64,000 bases of DNA from Sphaerothrix epifaneia (GTDB lineage: Bacteria > Cyanobacteriota > Cyanobacteriia > Phormidesmidales > Phormidesmidaceae). Positions 1 to 7,346 of this stretch are shown here, piece after piece (the first letter of the stretch is position 1; the number at the start of each line of letters is the position of its first letter). A program made the translations under genes and the position numbers. The notes beneath the pieces are model-generated. The model made no database searches and was not told the origin of the DNA. It worked only from the letters and a program-made list of their open reading frames with translations. Where the stretch lies: the NCBI RefSeq assembly GCF_042788235.1, contig NZ_JBHZOL010000111.1, positions 1-64,000 of the forward strand. Reading direction: 5' to 3'.

Positions 1-130
1 CGATAAGGCTCTGAGTATCGGCTCTAGTAATTCACCATGAGTGAGTTGTTTGCTCCTTCCTCATAAACATGAATACGACCAGTGCCATGTTGTGAGGCAG
101 TTCGGAAATTACGGCATCTAGAGTGAATTC

Positions 131-153
131 GTTTGTACTATAACAGTACAAAC
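131..153. promoter_or_regulatory. Operator-like inverted repeat at the short-Ago promoter
   Basis: A perfect 9-bp inverted repeat, GTTTGTACT - N5 - AGTACAAAC, ends 20 bases before the GTG start of the next gene. A TATAAC -10-like hexamer (139-144) lies across its centre, so a bound protein would block RNA polymerase. The half sites contain GTAC as in cyanobacterial LexA boxes, but the 7-base gap between the GTACs does not fit the usual LexA spacing. The regulator is unknown. Confidence 0.5.
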
Positions 154-172
154 CTAGTTCAGTTACTATGCC

Positions 173-1462
173 GTGACATCCCAGAACTTTGACAAGATTG
201 TCCCATTATCAAAAATCTCAGAGTGGCATGGCCTGGATCGCATATCGGTCATTGTTCACAAAATGGGTTGTATCTGGCGGGAACAGGAAAGGGATGATAT
301 CGGCATCGACGGAGAAATTGAACTTTGCATTCCCAGAAATGAGGGAAAGGGATCTGTCGGCACGGGAAGAATCATTAAGGTTCAATCAAAATCCGGACAA
401 CACTACATCAGGAGTGATCAGGAAGAAGCGTTTGAATCACCAGTCAATAAAAAAGACTTGGTTTATTGGAGCAACATGAATGTCCCAGTTGCTTATGTAG
501 TCTACCATCCAAAGGATGACTGCCTATACTGGAAGGACATTCATGCCTACCTTACAGAAAACTCTAATGCGCTTGAAGAGCCCTGCCGTATAGCATTTGA
601 CAAAGAATCAGATAGATTCGATGAAACAGCATTAAACGCCTTACATGAGCTTTGTCAGACTGCTCCTGAACGTGTCAACACTTCCTGCACAGAAATTCTT
701 TTTCCTAATTTCCTTGAAGTCATTACACTTCCTAAGCAAATTTTTATAAGCACAGTTATACCTGAGAAAAGAGCCCAGTTCCGACAAAGACTATTCGGTT
801 TCATCCCACCCTACAGCTACCATGACGGAATTTTAACCACTCTCACAGACCCATCACAGTCAAAAAATGCATTTACTAACGTAATTGACTCCGTAGTCGA
901 ACCCTTCCCATTTATAGAATGGCTTGAACAGAATCCCGATGCCGACCATGCGACACGGAGAATCCTAAATGGTTTACTTCAAAAGTACTTAACAGATAAA
1001 GACTTAAATTATCATCCAAAATACAAGCGATTCTATTACAGCAAGGGACTAACCAAAGAAGCACCACTAAAAAAAGTTTGGAAGAGTGCTAGGACAAAAC
1101 GCTCTCCATGCCGGACAGTTGCAAAATATTATGAATATGGCAAAGATAAATTCTTTAAGCATCAAGCTTTATCGGCCCGTTTTCAGAGATATGGTCAGGT
1201 ATGGGGTATAGTACTCCGCCCAGAATTATACTTTTCAATTGACGGAAGAACGGCTTGGACGTCTGAAAAGGTTAAAACCTATGCAACACGACATCGAAGC
1301 CGTGAATACAACAATCAGTATTTAAATAACATTCTCTTTTGGTCTTTTGTACTTTCTGATGGTTTATCTGAGTTCTCTATGGAACTTGATGATCGAGAAA
1401 TCCTTCAGATAAAAGGGATGCCAGACGGCATATTGGCACCTTTTGGCATCAGAACTATTTAG
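173..1462 (+). CDS. DUF4365 nuclease-APAZ-like partner of short Argonaute
   Basis: 429 aa. The first ~130 residues look like a DUF4365 PD-(D/E)XK nuclease: the acidic GIDGEIE segment has D46 and E50, followed by the Q-x-K core at Q71 and K73. The remaining ~300 residues would be the APAZ-like region that binds short Argonautes. It starts at GTG 173, because an in-frame stop lies at 155-157 and the nearby ATG (168) hits a stop at once; there is no clear Shine-Dalgarno. It is followed after 15 bases by the Argonaute gene, so they form an operon. In the described SPARDA systems such a protein is held inactive by its pAgo partner and becomes an indiscriminate nuclease after guide-target recognition. 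AT-rich and without HIP1 sites, unlike the backbone, which suggests acquisition. Confidence 0.82.
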   Translation: MTSQNFDKIVPLSKISEWHGLDRISVIVHKMGCIWREQERDDIGIDGEIELCIPRNEGKGSVGTGRIIKVQSKSGQHYIRSDQEEAFESPVNKKDLVYWSNMNVPVAYVVYHPKDDCLYWKDIHAYLTENSNALEEPCRIAFDKESDRFDETALNALHELCQTAPERVNTSCTEILFPNFLEVITLPKQIFISTVIPEKRAQFRQRLFGFIPPYSYHDGILTTLTDPSQSKNAFTNVIDSVVEPFPFIEWLEQNPDADHATRRILNGLLQKYLTDKDLNYHPKYKRFYYSKGLTKEAPLKKVWKSARTKRSPCRTVAKYYEYGKDKFFKHQALSARFQRYGQVWGIVLRPELYFSIDGRTAWTSEKVKTYATRHRSREYNNQYLNNILFWSFVLSDGLSEFSMELDDREILQIKGMPDGILAPFGIRTI

Positions 1463-1477
1463 CAAAATTGAAAATTC

Positions 1478-2980
1478 ATGAACATCAGCATCGACTTAAT
1501 TCGAGAACCCTATCTAGAATTCAATCATTCGTTCTTACATCCAGATAAGAAAACTGGCATTGCTGAACACGGACCTTTTGGCAGAATTGATCCCGCTCTG
1601 CATCCTGATAAGATTAAAGTTGGCATAGTGGGTACACGCGCAACATGTGAAGCTTGCCAGGAATGGATCAGTGAATGCAGAAACTACATCGAAACAGACA
1701 GATCTAAAAAAGAAGAATGGGAAATTGATGAAGACTCAGATGAAAGTGTTGAGCAAGAGGAGCTTGCTAAGCGTGACATCTTAGTAAAAGGACTATCTCC
1801 AGATTTTATCGGTATTAGTAGTGAGACAAATTTTGCCTCTGAGATCATTAAGAGTGACCGCTGGATATCGACTTTTTCAGATAGAGAAGTCAAAGCCATA
1901 TCCGAAACAGAAAGTACTATTGAAAGAGTTGAAAAAGCAGCCGACCTTTTATCTGACCATATCAGTCAGATAGCCACCGCATCACCACATCCAGACATTA
2001 TTCTAGTTGCCATTCCTAAAATTCTATTTGACGCTGCTGCTTCTGCAAAACTTCCAAACGGAAATTACTTAAATTTGCGAAGGATCTTGAAAGCACGCTC
2101 AATGAAATGGGGAGTACCTATTCAAATTTTTCGGGAACCAACTTTAATCGGCAAAGACAAGAGCTTACAGGACAAGGCTACCCGTGCTTGGAACTTCGCA
2201 ACGGCTCTCTATTTCAAGTGCGGCGGTATCCCGTGGAAAGGTCATGGACTTGAGGAAGATACATGTTACATAGGCATTTCTTTCTACAACACAGAAGATG
2301 AGAAGGGCAGAAATATTTTACGAAGCGGTGTAGCGCAAGCCTTTGATTATTTAGGCCAAGGTATTATCCTGCGAGGCGATCCCTTTGAGTGGGATATCAA
2401 TGAGTATGGGCGGACCCCACATTTGAAGCAAGAAGAAGCCTATAACCTAATCACAAATACTCTAAATGAGTACAAAAGAATTAGACGACTACCACCAAAG
2501 AGAGTTGTTATCCATAAATCCTCGCGATATTGGGGCTCAGAACATGCCGAATATAACGAACTTGATGGCTTTATAGAGGGCATTGAGAAGGTTAACCCAG
2601 ACGCAAGTATTGACCTACTGACTCTCAATAAAAGTGATATTCGTCTTGCCCGTGAGGGTCAGTATCCTCCTATTAGAGGAACTTACGCATTGATTGAAGA
2701 CTCATTGCCAATCATCTACACACACGGATTCACACCTTATTTTGAGACATACCCCGGTGTTCACGTACCAGAGCCTTGGGCCATTATTGAGCGACATGGT
2801 GATAGCGGTCCGCGCGAACTTGCCACTGAGTTACTTGCTCTTACCAAAATGAATGTCAATAATGCGGCTTTCTCAGACGGAGAGCCTATTACTTTGGCTT
2901 TTTCAAGGCGTGTCGGAGACATTTTGAAGGAGGTAGGGCCAGAAATGACCGTTCGCTCTGAATATTCTTTCTATATGTGA
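1478..2980 (+). CDS. Short prokaryotic Argonaute (MID-PIWI, catalytically dead)
   Basis: 500 aa, the size of short pAgos, which have only MID and PIWI lobes. The MID-like part (about 170-252) carries K226, K228, Q231 and K233 in a guide-5'-phosphate pocket pattern, ending KCGGIPW. The PIWI strands are visible as YIGISFY (264-270) and RVVIHKSSRY (342-351). The positions normally held by catalytic Asp are Ser268 and Ser348, so slicing is not expected, as is typical for short pAgos. The C terminus ends in an aromatic YM. It probably forms a heterodimer with the upstream nuclease-APAZ protein and supplies guided target recognition. A residual alternative is another PIWI-like protein, but the operon partner argues for short pAgo. 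Confidence 0.88.
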   Translation: MNISIDLIREPYLEFNHSFLHPDKKTGIAEHGPFGRIDPALHPDKIKVGIVGTRATCEACQEWISECRNYIETDRSKKEEWEIDEDSDESVEQEELAKRDILVKGLSPDFIGISSETNFASEIIKSDRWISTFSDREVKAISETESTIERVEKAADLLSDHISQIATASPHPDIILVAIPKILFDAAASAKLPNGNYLNLRRILKARSMKWGVPIQIFREPTLIGKDKSLQDKATRAWNFATALYFKCGGIPWKGHGLEEDTCYIGISFYNTEDEKGRNILRSGVAQAFDYLGQGIILRGDPFEWDINEYGRTPHLKQEEAYNLITNTLNEYKRIRRLPPKRVVIHKSSRYWGSEHAEYNELDGFIEGIEKVNPDASIDLLTLNKSDIRLAREGQYPPIRGTYALIEDSLPIIYTHGFTPYFETYPGVHVPEPWAIIERHGDSGPRELATELLALTKMNVNNAAFSDGEPITLAFSRRVGDILKEVGPEMTVRSEYSFYM

Positions 2981-3002
2981 TTAGTAACTAAGATGAAGAA
3001 AG

Positions 3003-3449
3003 TTACCAAGGGAGCCAACGACGAGTATTCTTCGAAGTTTGCCTGACTGATCCGACAATCTGATCGTTCACCTCATCCTGGCTGTCACCACCAATGGTGC
3101 CGATCTGCCGCTCCAGTTCATTCGCCGCCAAGCTCTCATTTACCATGTAGGCTTCTTGTGCCGCTTGGGGCAGCGTTTCCCGACGGCCTTTCTTGCCTCC
3201 AGTTTCGCGATATAGCTCGCTAACTGTACAGTCAAACAACTCTCGCGTCTCTTCCACCACAGAACGTTGGAAAACGTCCCCGGCCCCACCGTTATCCCGA
3301 ATTGACTGGGTGAACCGTTTATTAACAAGAGCCCCATCTATGCGCTTACGCTGCGGAGCTAGTGGCTGGGAGTCGCCAATCAAGTCCAATTGGGAGGCTG
3401 TCTCTTCCTGATTGCTGGCTTCGTTCTTCCACCAGTTCAAAAAAACCAT
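3003..3449 (-). CDS. Hypothetical protein, BRO-C-like segment; distal half of a frameshifted gene
   Basis: 148 codons on the minus strand, overlapping the end of the next upstream frame (3346-3816) by 104 bases. Residues around ELFDCTVSELYRETGG, followed by charged residues and a NESLAANELE helix, resemble the C-terminal segment of BRO/antirepressor-like proteins and the end of the 6418-7212 product (RGLFGMDAAEMK). The frame change sits at a run of seven T (minus strand), so this is more likely the downstream half of one gene than an independent gene. There is no convincing ribosome binding site before ATG 3449. Function unknown. Confidence 0.5.
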   Translation of the reverse strand: MVFLNWWKNEASNQEETASQLDLIGDSQPLAPQRKRIDGALVNKRFTQSIRDNGGAGDVFQRSVVEETRELFDCTVSELYRETGGKKGRRETLPQAAQEAYMVNESLAANELERQIGTIGGDSQDEVNDQIVGSVRQTSKNTRRWLPW

Positions 3450-3816
3450 CCGCGTTCTCTCTCTCTTGGGGGGCGAAATCCGACGAAAATAGCTGTTCTA
3501 GACCGGTTCGGATCAGGTCGAGCGCATCTGGATAGGCCAGAAACGCATCCAGAATCTCGTGCCGATACTCGTAGTCCCAACGCTCGGTAGTAAAGTTAAA
3601 GTTTTCTAGCACCAGCATGTAAGCATCCAGGCAGCTTTCATAACTGGCCTGGGCGGTAAACTGGGCCAGTGCCTTAATCCAGGTCACCTTATAGCGACGA
3701 TCACCGAAACGCTTAACGTCTTGGATAAACGTCGCATCCTGAGTAATGACGCCACTGGCATCATTAAAAAGCGTCCAGGCTTTCCAGACTTTTTTCTTCA
3801 GCTCAGGAAGTTTCAT
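3346..3816 (-). CDS. Hypothetical helical protein; proximal half of a frameshifted gene
   Basis: 156 codons, start ATG 3816. A mostly helical, charged protein with no motif I recognise. It runs through the T7 tract at 3439-3445; after that point its own frame gives only an uninformative tail (ending PATSSAA) while the other frame stays open for 148 codons with better protein-like composition. The simplest reading is one gene of about 270 codons carrying a +1/-1 shift, either a mutation, a sequencing error or programmed slippage. It converges on the short-Ago operon, whose stop is only 22 bases from the end of the other frame. Confidence 0.5.
   Translation of the reverse strand: MKLPELKKKVWKAWTLFNDASGVITQDATFIQDVKRFGDRRYKVTWIKALAQFTAQASYESCLDAYMLVLENFNFTTERWDYEYRHEILDAFLAYPDALDLIRTGLEQLFSSDFAPQERENADGFFELVEERSQQSGRDSLPIGLDWRLPATSSAA
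3439..3445 (-). other. T7 homopolymer at the frame junction
   Basis: Seven A on the plus strand (seven T in the minus-strand gene) lie exactly where the frames of 3346-3816 and 3003-3449 exchange. A one-base change here would fuse the two into one open frame. Confidence 0.6.
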
Positions 3817-3916
3817 ACCGACAACACGATGCTCTGAATGCAGTATATCCCTGATTAGCAGTAGAAGAAGCCCTTGTTACAACTTTTTAGTACCCCTGTT
3901 CTGCAGGGGCATCCTG

Positions 3917-4150
3917 ATGCTGTCCATGGAAATTCTTAACATGTCAGGTGAATATCGCTCACTATCGTTACGACAAACGCCTATGTTTTTGGTCAAGATA
4001 ATTGCCATCGGCTCTGCGCTCTATGCTGCTTACGCCTGGTATCAAGGGCGGAGTAGTCGAATCTCGATTGCACTCACGATAGCAGGGGCAGCATTCGCCT
4101 TTTGGGTGTCGAGGGAGATCATTCAATGGATCGAAACCCTGCAATCTTAA
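3917..4150 (+). CDS. Small two-helix membrane protein
   Basis: 77 codons from ATG 3917; the same frame is open further upstream, but that part is antisense to the 5' end of the 3346-3816 gene. AGGGG lies 8 bases before ATG 3917; ATGs at 3926 and 3941 are alternatives. Two hydrophobic stretches are visible, about residues 24-40 (FLVKIIAIGSALYAAYAW) and 49-67 (ISIALTIAGAAFAFW), joined by a basic loop. Function unknown; composition is that of a real inner-membrane miniprotein. Confidence 0.5.
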   Translation: MLSMEILNMSGEYRSLSLRQTPMFLVKIIAIGSALYAAYAWYQGRSSRISIALTIAGAAFAFWVSREIIQWIETLQS

Positions 4151-4213
4151 CTACATTCCACCTTTTAGAGTCCGGTCTTGCCAATCCCTATCCATAGATG
4201 AATTCCTTCCATT

Positions 4214-4252
4214 TTTCTTGACTAAAGTAAAGAAATAAATATAATCAAGAAA
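4214..4252. repeat. Inverted repeat upstream of the resolvase-like gene
   Basis: TTTCTTGA (4214-4221) and TCAAGAAA (4245-4252) form a perfect 8-bp inverted repeat with a 23-base AT-rich spacer, 20 bases before ATG 4273. It may be an operator for the resolvase-like gene. The long interrupted spacer makes it a poor telomere-resolution site. Confidence 0.4.
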
Positions 4253-4272
4253 GATAAGAAGCGACAAATCTT

Positions 4273-6306
4273 ATGCCCTCATCTCAAACCCTAGACGAAA
4301 ACTGGCTCCAGGCCGCTGAAAGCTGTGGCTCAACCCAGTGGCTGAAGAAATTTATCCGTTTCTATGTGGCGGAACTTCAGGCCGGACGGTTGAGTGCGGA
4401 GGAGTTTGCTGGAGAGTTAGAACAAGAATTTTCTAGCCGGATGCTCACGACACCGGCTCAACAGAAAAACTATCGTTCCAACGTGGTGCAAGCCCTCAAA
4501 GTCTTTGACCCTGAGCATCCCGCGATCGCGTTAGTCTCCCTCTCGACCGAGCAGTACCGCATCCTCAACGACCAGCAGCGGGAGCGCATTGCCGATCGCG
4601 AAACTCGCTTCATTACGAGCGAAGCCGCTGAAGCGATCGTCGAACGGGCCAGAGCCTTAATTGGCAGTGCGGAATGGTCGGAGGTCGGAGCCGGACTGGC
4701 GGTGCTCATTGGACGGCGGATCAGCGAAATCCTGATCTCATCATTTTCACTAAAGTCGGCCTGGAGCTTGAATTTTAGCCAGATGGCCAAGCGGAAGGAG
4801 ACGCAGGACATCACCATCGAGATTCCCACGCTGGCACCCGCACAGGAGGTATTAGCAGCCATTCAACGCCTACAGCAGGGATTGAGAACCGATGAGCTGA
4901 AGTTACAGGGGCTCTCCGATCGGCAGGCGAAGCAAAAGGTCAATAACCTTTACAGCGGCGCGATCGCGGATAAGTGCCATGAGCACTTCAGCGACCTGGT
5001 GCCTGTTAGGACCGATAAAGATACCCTCTACACCCACATTTTCAGAGCTGTCTACGCCACCATTGCCGCGCATTGGTACTGTCCGCCCTCAGTACCGGAG
5101 CATCAGTTTAAGGCAGAAATTCAAGGGCATTTCACGATTACCTTAGATGGCAAAAAGCTCCCGAACTATGCGGCTCGCTCCAATTACGACGACTACGCTA
5201 TTGGCGATGGTCAAGGTAATCGCGATGGCAGGTTGGGCATCAAGTTGGGCCAGGTGCCCGGTCTGGAAGTCGTCGAGGTATTTCAGCAGCCTCGCTACCA
5301 TCGCACCGAAGCTGCCGTTGCCGAGGAGAGTCCGGAAACTGAAGAAGTCCCGGAAGTTGCCTCAGAGCAACCTGATGGTATGCCCATAGAATTACACACC
5401 CAGGAATCACCGACGATGGCTAAATCTGATGTTGCGCAACCCACAACTAAGCGCCCCAGCGTCTATGCCGATGACCTAGAGCGCATCACCAACCTGATGG
5501 CCCAACAAGGCATCACGGGAACCACGAACGATCTATTCCACGCTTTTCTCCAGGAGTTTGAGGCCAAGACAGCTCAGGAGCACAGGCAAGAAATCAAAAC
5601 GGCGAGGGAGTTCGCCCAGGCCATCAACTGGTTCACTCAGGAAATTGAAACCCTGCGGCAGCAGTATCACGCGCTGGAACAGGAACACCAAAAATCAGCG
5701 TCGCGGCCAGCAGACACCGATGAGATTGCCGCCTTAAAGGAGCGGAATACTCAGCTAGAGGCTCGCAATACCGAACTGGAAGCGGAACTGGAAGAAACGC
5801 GATCACAGCTCAACGCCATCCAGGATCTGCTGGGAGGGATCCGTGGTGGGGGACGTTCTAAGGAAGAAAAACCAGCGGCACCAGCGACAGAAAAGCCAGT
5901 CTCTAAGCCAGCACCCACCGAGGAGCCGGTATCGCGTCAACCAGCGAAGACTCCGAAGACCGAGACTGTCTCACGTCACTCCGGTCAGGCTGACTCAACG
6001 GATAAAGTTGCCGATGTCATTGATGCCATTATCAAGTGGAATACGGCTCAGGAGCGCTCGGATCTACGGCTACGCATTTCTTTCCCGTCGATTCGCAGTC
6101 TGGCGGTTTTAGTGGGGGCCAGCTACCTGCCCGCCATTAAAGAGGTCATCACCGAAAAAGAGGCGGAAATTGAGGAGATCCATGAGCGATATATGATTGG
6201 CAGCCGCCACAATCGCTCGGTGCAGGACAAGGATGCGGTGCTTCAGGCGATCGCTCGCGACTACCTCGGCATTCCTAACTGGGAGGAAGCCACCTACGTC
6301 AACTAA
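4273..6306 (+). CDS. Telomere resolvase (protelomerase)-like tyrosine recombinase
   Basis: 677 aa. Residues about 60-310 carry the pattern of protelomerases such as TelK, TelN and TelA: GLAVLIGRRISEIL (R148/R149), a lysine in FSQMAKRKE (K173), IPTL, HIFRAVYATIAAHW (R258), a His in IQGH (H286) and the candidate nucleophile in NYDDYAI (Y305 or Y308). The order Arg-Lys-Arg-His-Tyr and the 25-residue Arg-to-Lys spacing fit the family. A coiled coil spans about 490-535, a Pro/Ala/Lys linker follows, and a helical, probably DNA-binding region closes the protein. Family members resolve replicated hairpin telomeres of linear replicons; a circular-replicon dimer-resolution role is possible here. No hairpin end is visible in the window. 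Confidence 0.68.
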   Translation: MPSSQTLDENWLQAAESCGSTQWLKKFIRFYVAELQAGRLSAEEFAGELEQEFSSRMLTTPAQQKNYRSNVVQALKVFDPEHPAIALVSLSTEQYRILNDQQRERIADRETRFITSEAAEAIVERARALIGSAEWSEVGAGLAVLIGRRISEILISSFSLKSAWSLNFSQMAKRKETQDITIEIPTLAPAQEVLAAIQRLQQGLRTDELKLQGLSDRQAKQKVNNLYSGAIADKCHEHFSDLVPVRTDKDTLYTHIFRAVYATIAAHWYCPPSVPEHQFKAEIQGHFTITLDGKKLPNYAARSNYDDYAIGDGQGNRDGRLGIKLGQVPGLEVVEVFQQPRYHRTEAAVAEESPETEEVPEVASEQPDGMPIELHTQESPTMAKSDVAQPTTKRPSVYADDLERITNLMAQQGITGTTNDLFHAFLQEFEAKTAQEHRQEIKTAREFAQAINWFTQEIETLRQQYHALEQEHQKSASRPADTDEIAALKERNTQLEARNTELEAELEETRSQLNAIQDLLGGIRGGGRSKEEKPAAPATEKPVSKPAPTEEPVSRQPAKTPKTETVSRHSGQADSTDKVADVIDAIIKWNTAQERSDLRLRISFPSIRSLAVLVGASYLPAIKEVITEKEAEIEEIHERYMIGSRHNRSVQDKDAVLQAIARDYLGIPNWEEATYVN

Positions 6307-6417
6307 AACAGACAGCAAAAGTTTTAGGGAACAAAACTCTCTGGCATAAAATGACTGAGCCTACAGACCTGCCTAAATTCAAACCGCCAGATACAGAGAT
6401 TTAGGAAATTATCGTCG

Positions 6418-7212
6418 ATGGATTCAAGCCTGGTAAAAGCTGGACAGATTATCCCACTCCGATATGAGAATCGAGATCTCAAAGCCATCGTCATTGATCC
6501 AAACGGCTTAGGCCCCGGTAAACCTTCGATTGGGCTAGGTATTCGGGGCATGGATCGGTTAATCGGAATCCCCCGAAATACGCTCTCTAGTAGGGTGTCC
6601 CAAATCGACGGGGTCAACCAACTCAAACTCCCATCTGGCAATGCTTTCAGGGTGTCCCAAATCTTGGCAGAGGACAACAATGAGTACCTGCTGATTGAAG
6701 CTTCGGACTGGGTATCGATTGCCAAAGATTGGGCTAAGGATCCAGGGAAACTGAGGAAGCCAGCTCGTGATGGCCTAATTGACTTTCTCGGATGGTATGC
6801 CGCACAGGGGATCTATGCTCAGGCGTACACTATCATCCGCAAAGTGTATACCTCTGAAGACTCCAAAGCGATCCAGAACTGGATTCTGTCTAGAGAAACG
6901 GGAAAACCTTACCGCATTGAATGGGGCTTTGAGGTCACTGATAAAGATCCCAGAAAACGCTACGGCTACTGGACTAACTACATCTACCGGGGGCTATTCG
7001 GCATGGATGCCGCCGAAATGAAGGCCCATTGGGAGTCACCAGTGCAGGGTAGTCGGCAAATTGCTCGCAATTATATTCCTGAGTCTATTGGACTTGAGGC
7101 GGTTGCCTACTGCGAGAAGATGGTTGCGCTGCTAGACTTCGATGACGTCCAAGAGGCACACGACACCGCCATCCAGTTGACCAAAACCAAATTTAGGGGG
7201 CAACTGCATTGA
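6418..7212 (+). CDS. BRO/antirepressor-like protein
   Basis: 264 aa from ATG 6418. The N-terminal ~105 residues look like a BRO-N-type unit (GIRGMDRLIGIPRNTLSSRV, then strands ending YLLIEASDW). The middle has an ARDGLIDFLGWYAAQGIY helix and the C-terminal region has NYIYRGLFGMDAAEMKAHW, the pattern seen in phage and plasmid BRO-C or KilA-like accessory proteins. These usually bind DNA or act as regulators. It lies between the resolvase-like gene and the convergent replication gene. The exact family is uncertain. Confidence 0.5.
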   Translation: MDSSLVKAGQIIPLRYENRDLKAIVIDPNGLGPGKPSIGLGIRGMDRLIGIPRNTLSSRVSQIDGVNQLKLPSGNAFRVSQILAEDNNEYLLIEASDWVSIAKDWAKDPGKLRKPARDGLIDFLGWYAAQGIYAQAYTIIRKVYTSEDSKAIQNWILSRETGKPYRIEWGFEVTDKDPRKRYGYWTNYIYRGLFGMDAAEMKAHWESPVQGSRQIARNYIPESIGLEAVAYCEKMVALLDFDDVQEAHDTAIQLTKTKFRGQLH

Positions 7213-7346
7213 TTGGAAACCTCTGCCTAGTCGAAATAGGCTCTTCCAGTCTTATCCAGCCACCCTCAGGACATAGGGACTTACCCAGTTCACGAGTCTG
7301 AAGGGGCTGCCCACAGGTACAGTAGCCAACGAGCTGCCGCTAGAGG

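Noticed and set aside
3893..3909. CCCCTG-N5-CAGGGG hairpin before the small membrane protein gene.
   Set aside because: Only 6 bp, no T-run; it may just contain the ribosome binding site and is too short to interpret.
3746..3916. Upstream extension of the small membrane protein frame.
   Set aside because: It is antisense to the start of the 3346-3816 gene and Ser/Cys-rich, with no start signal.
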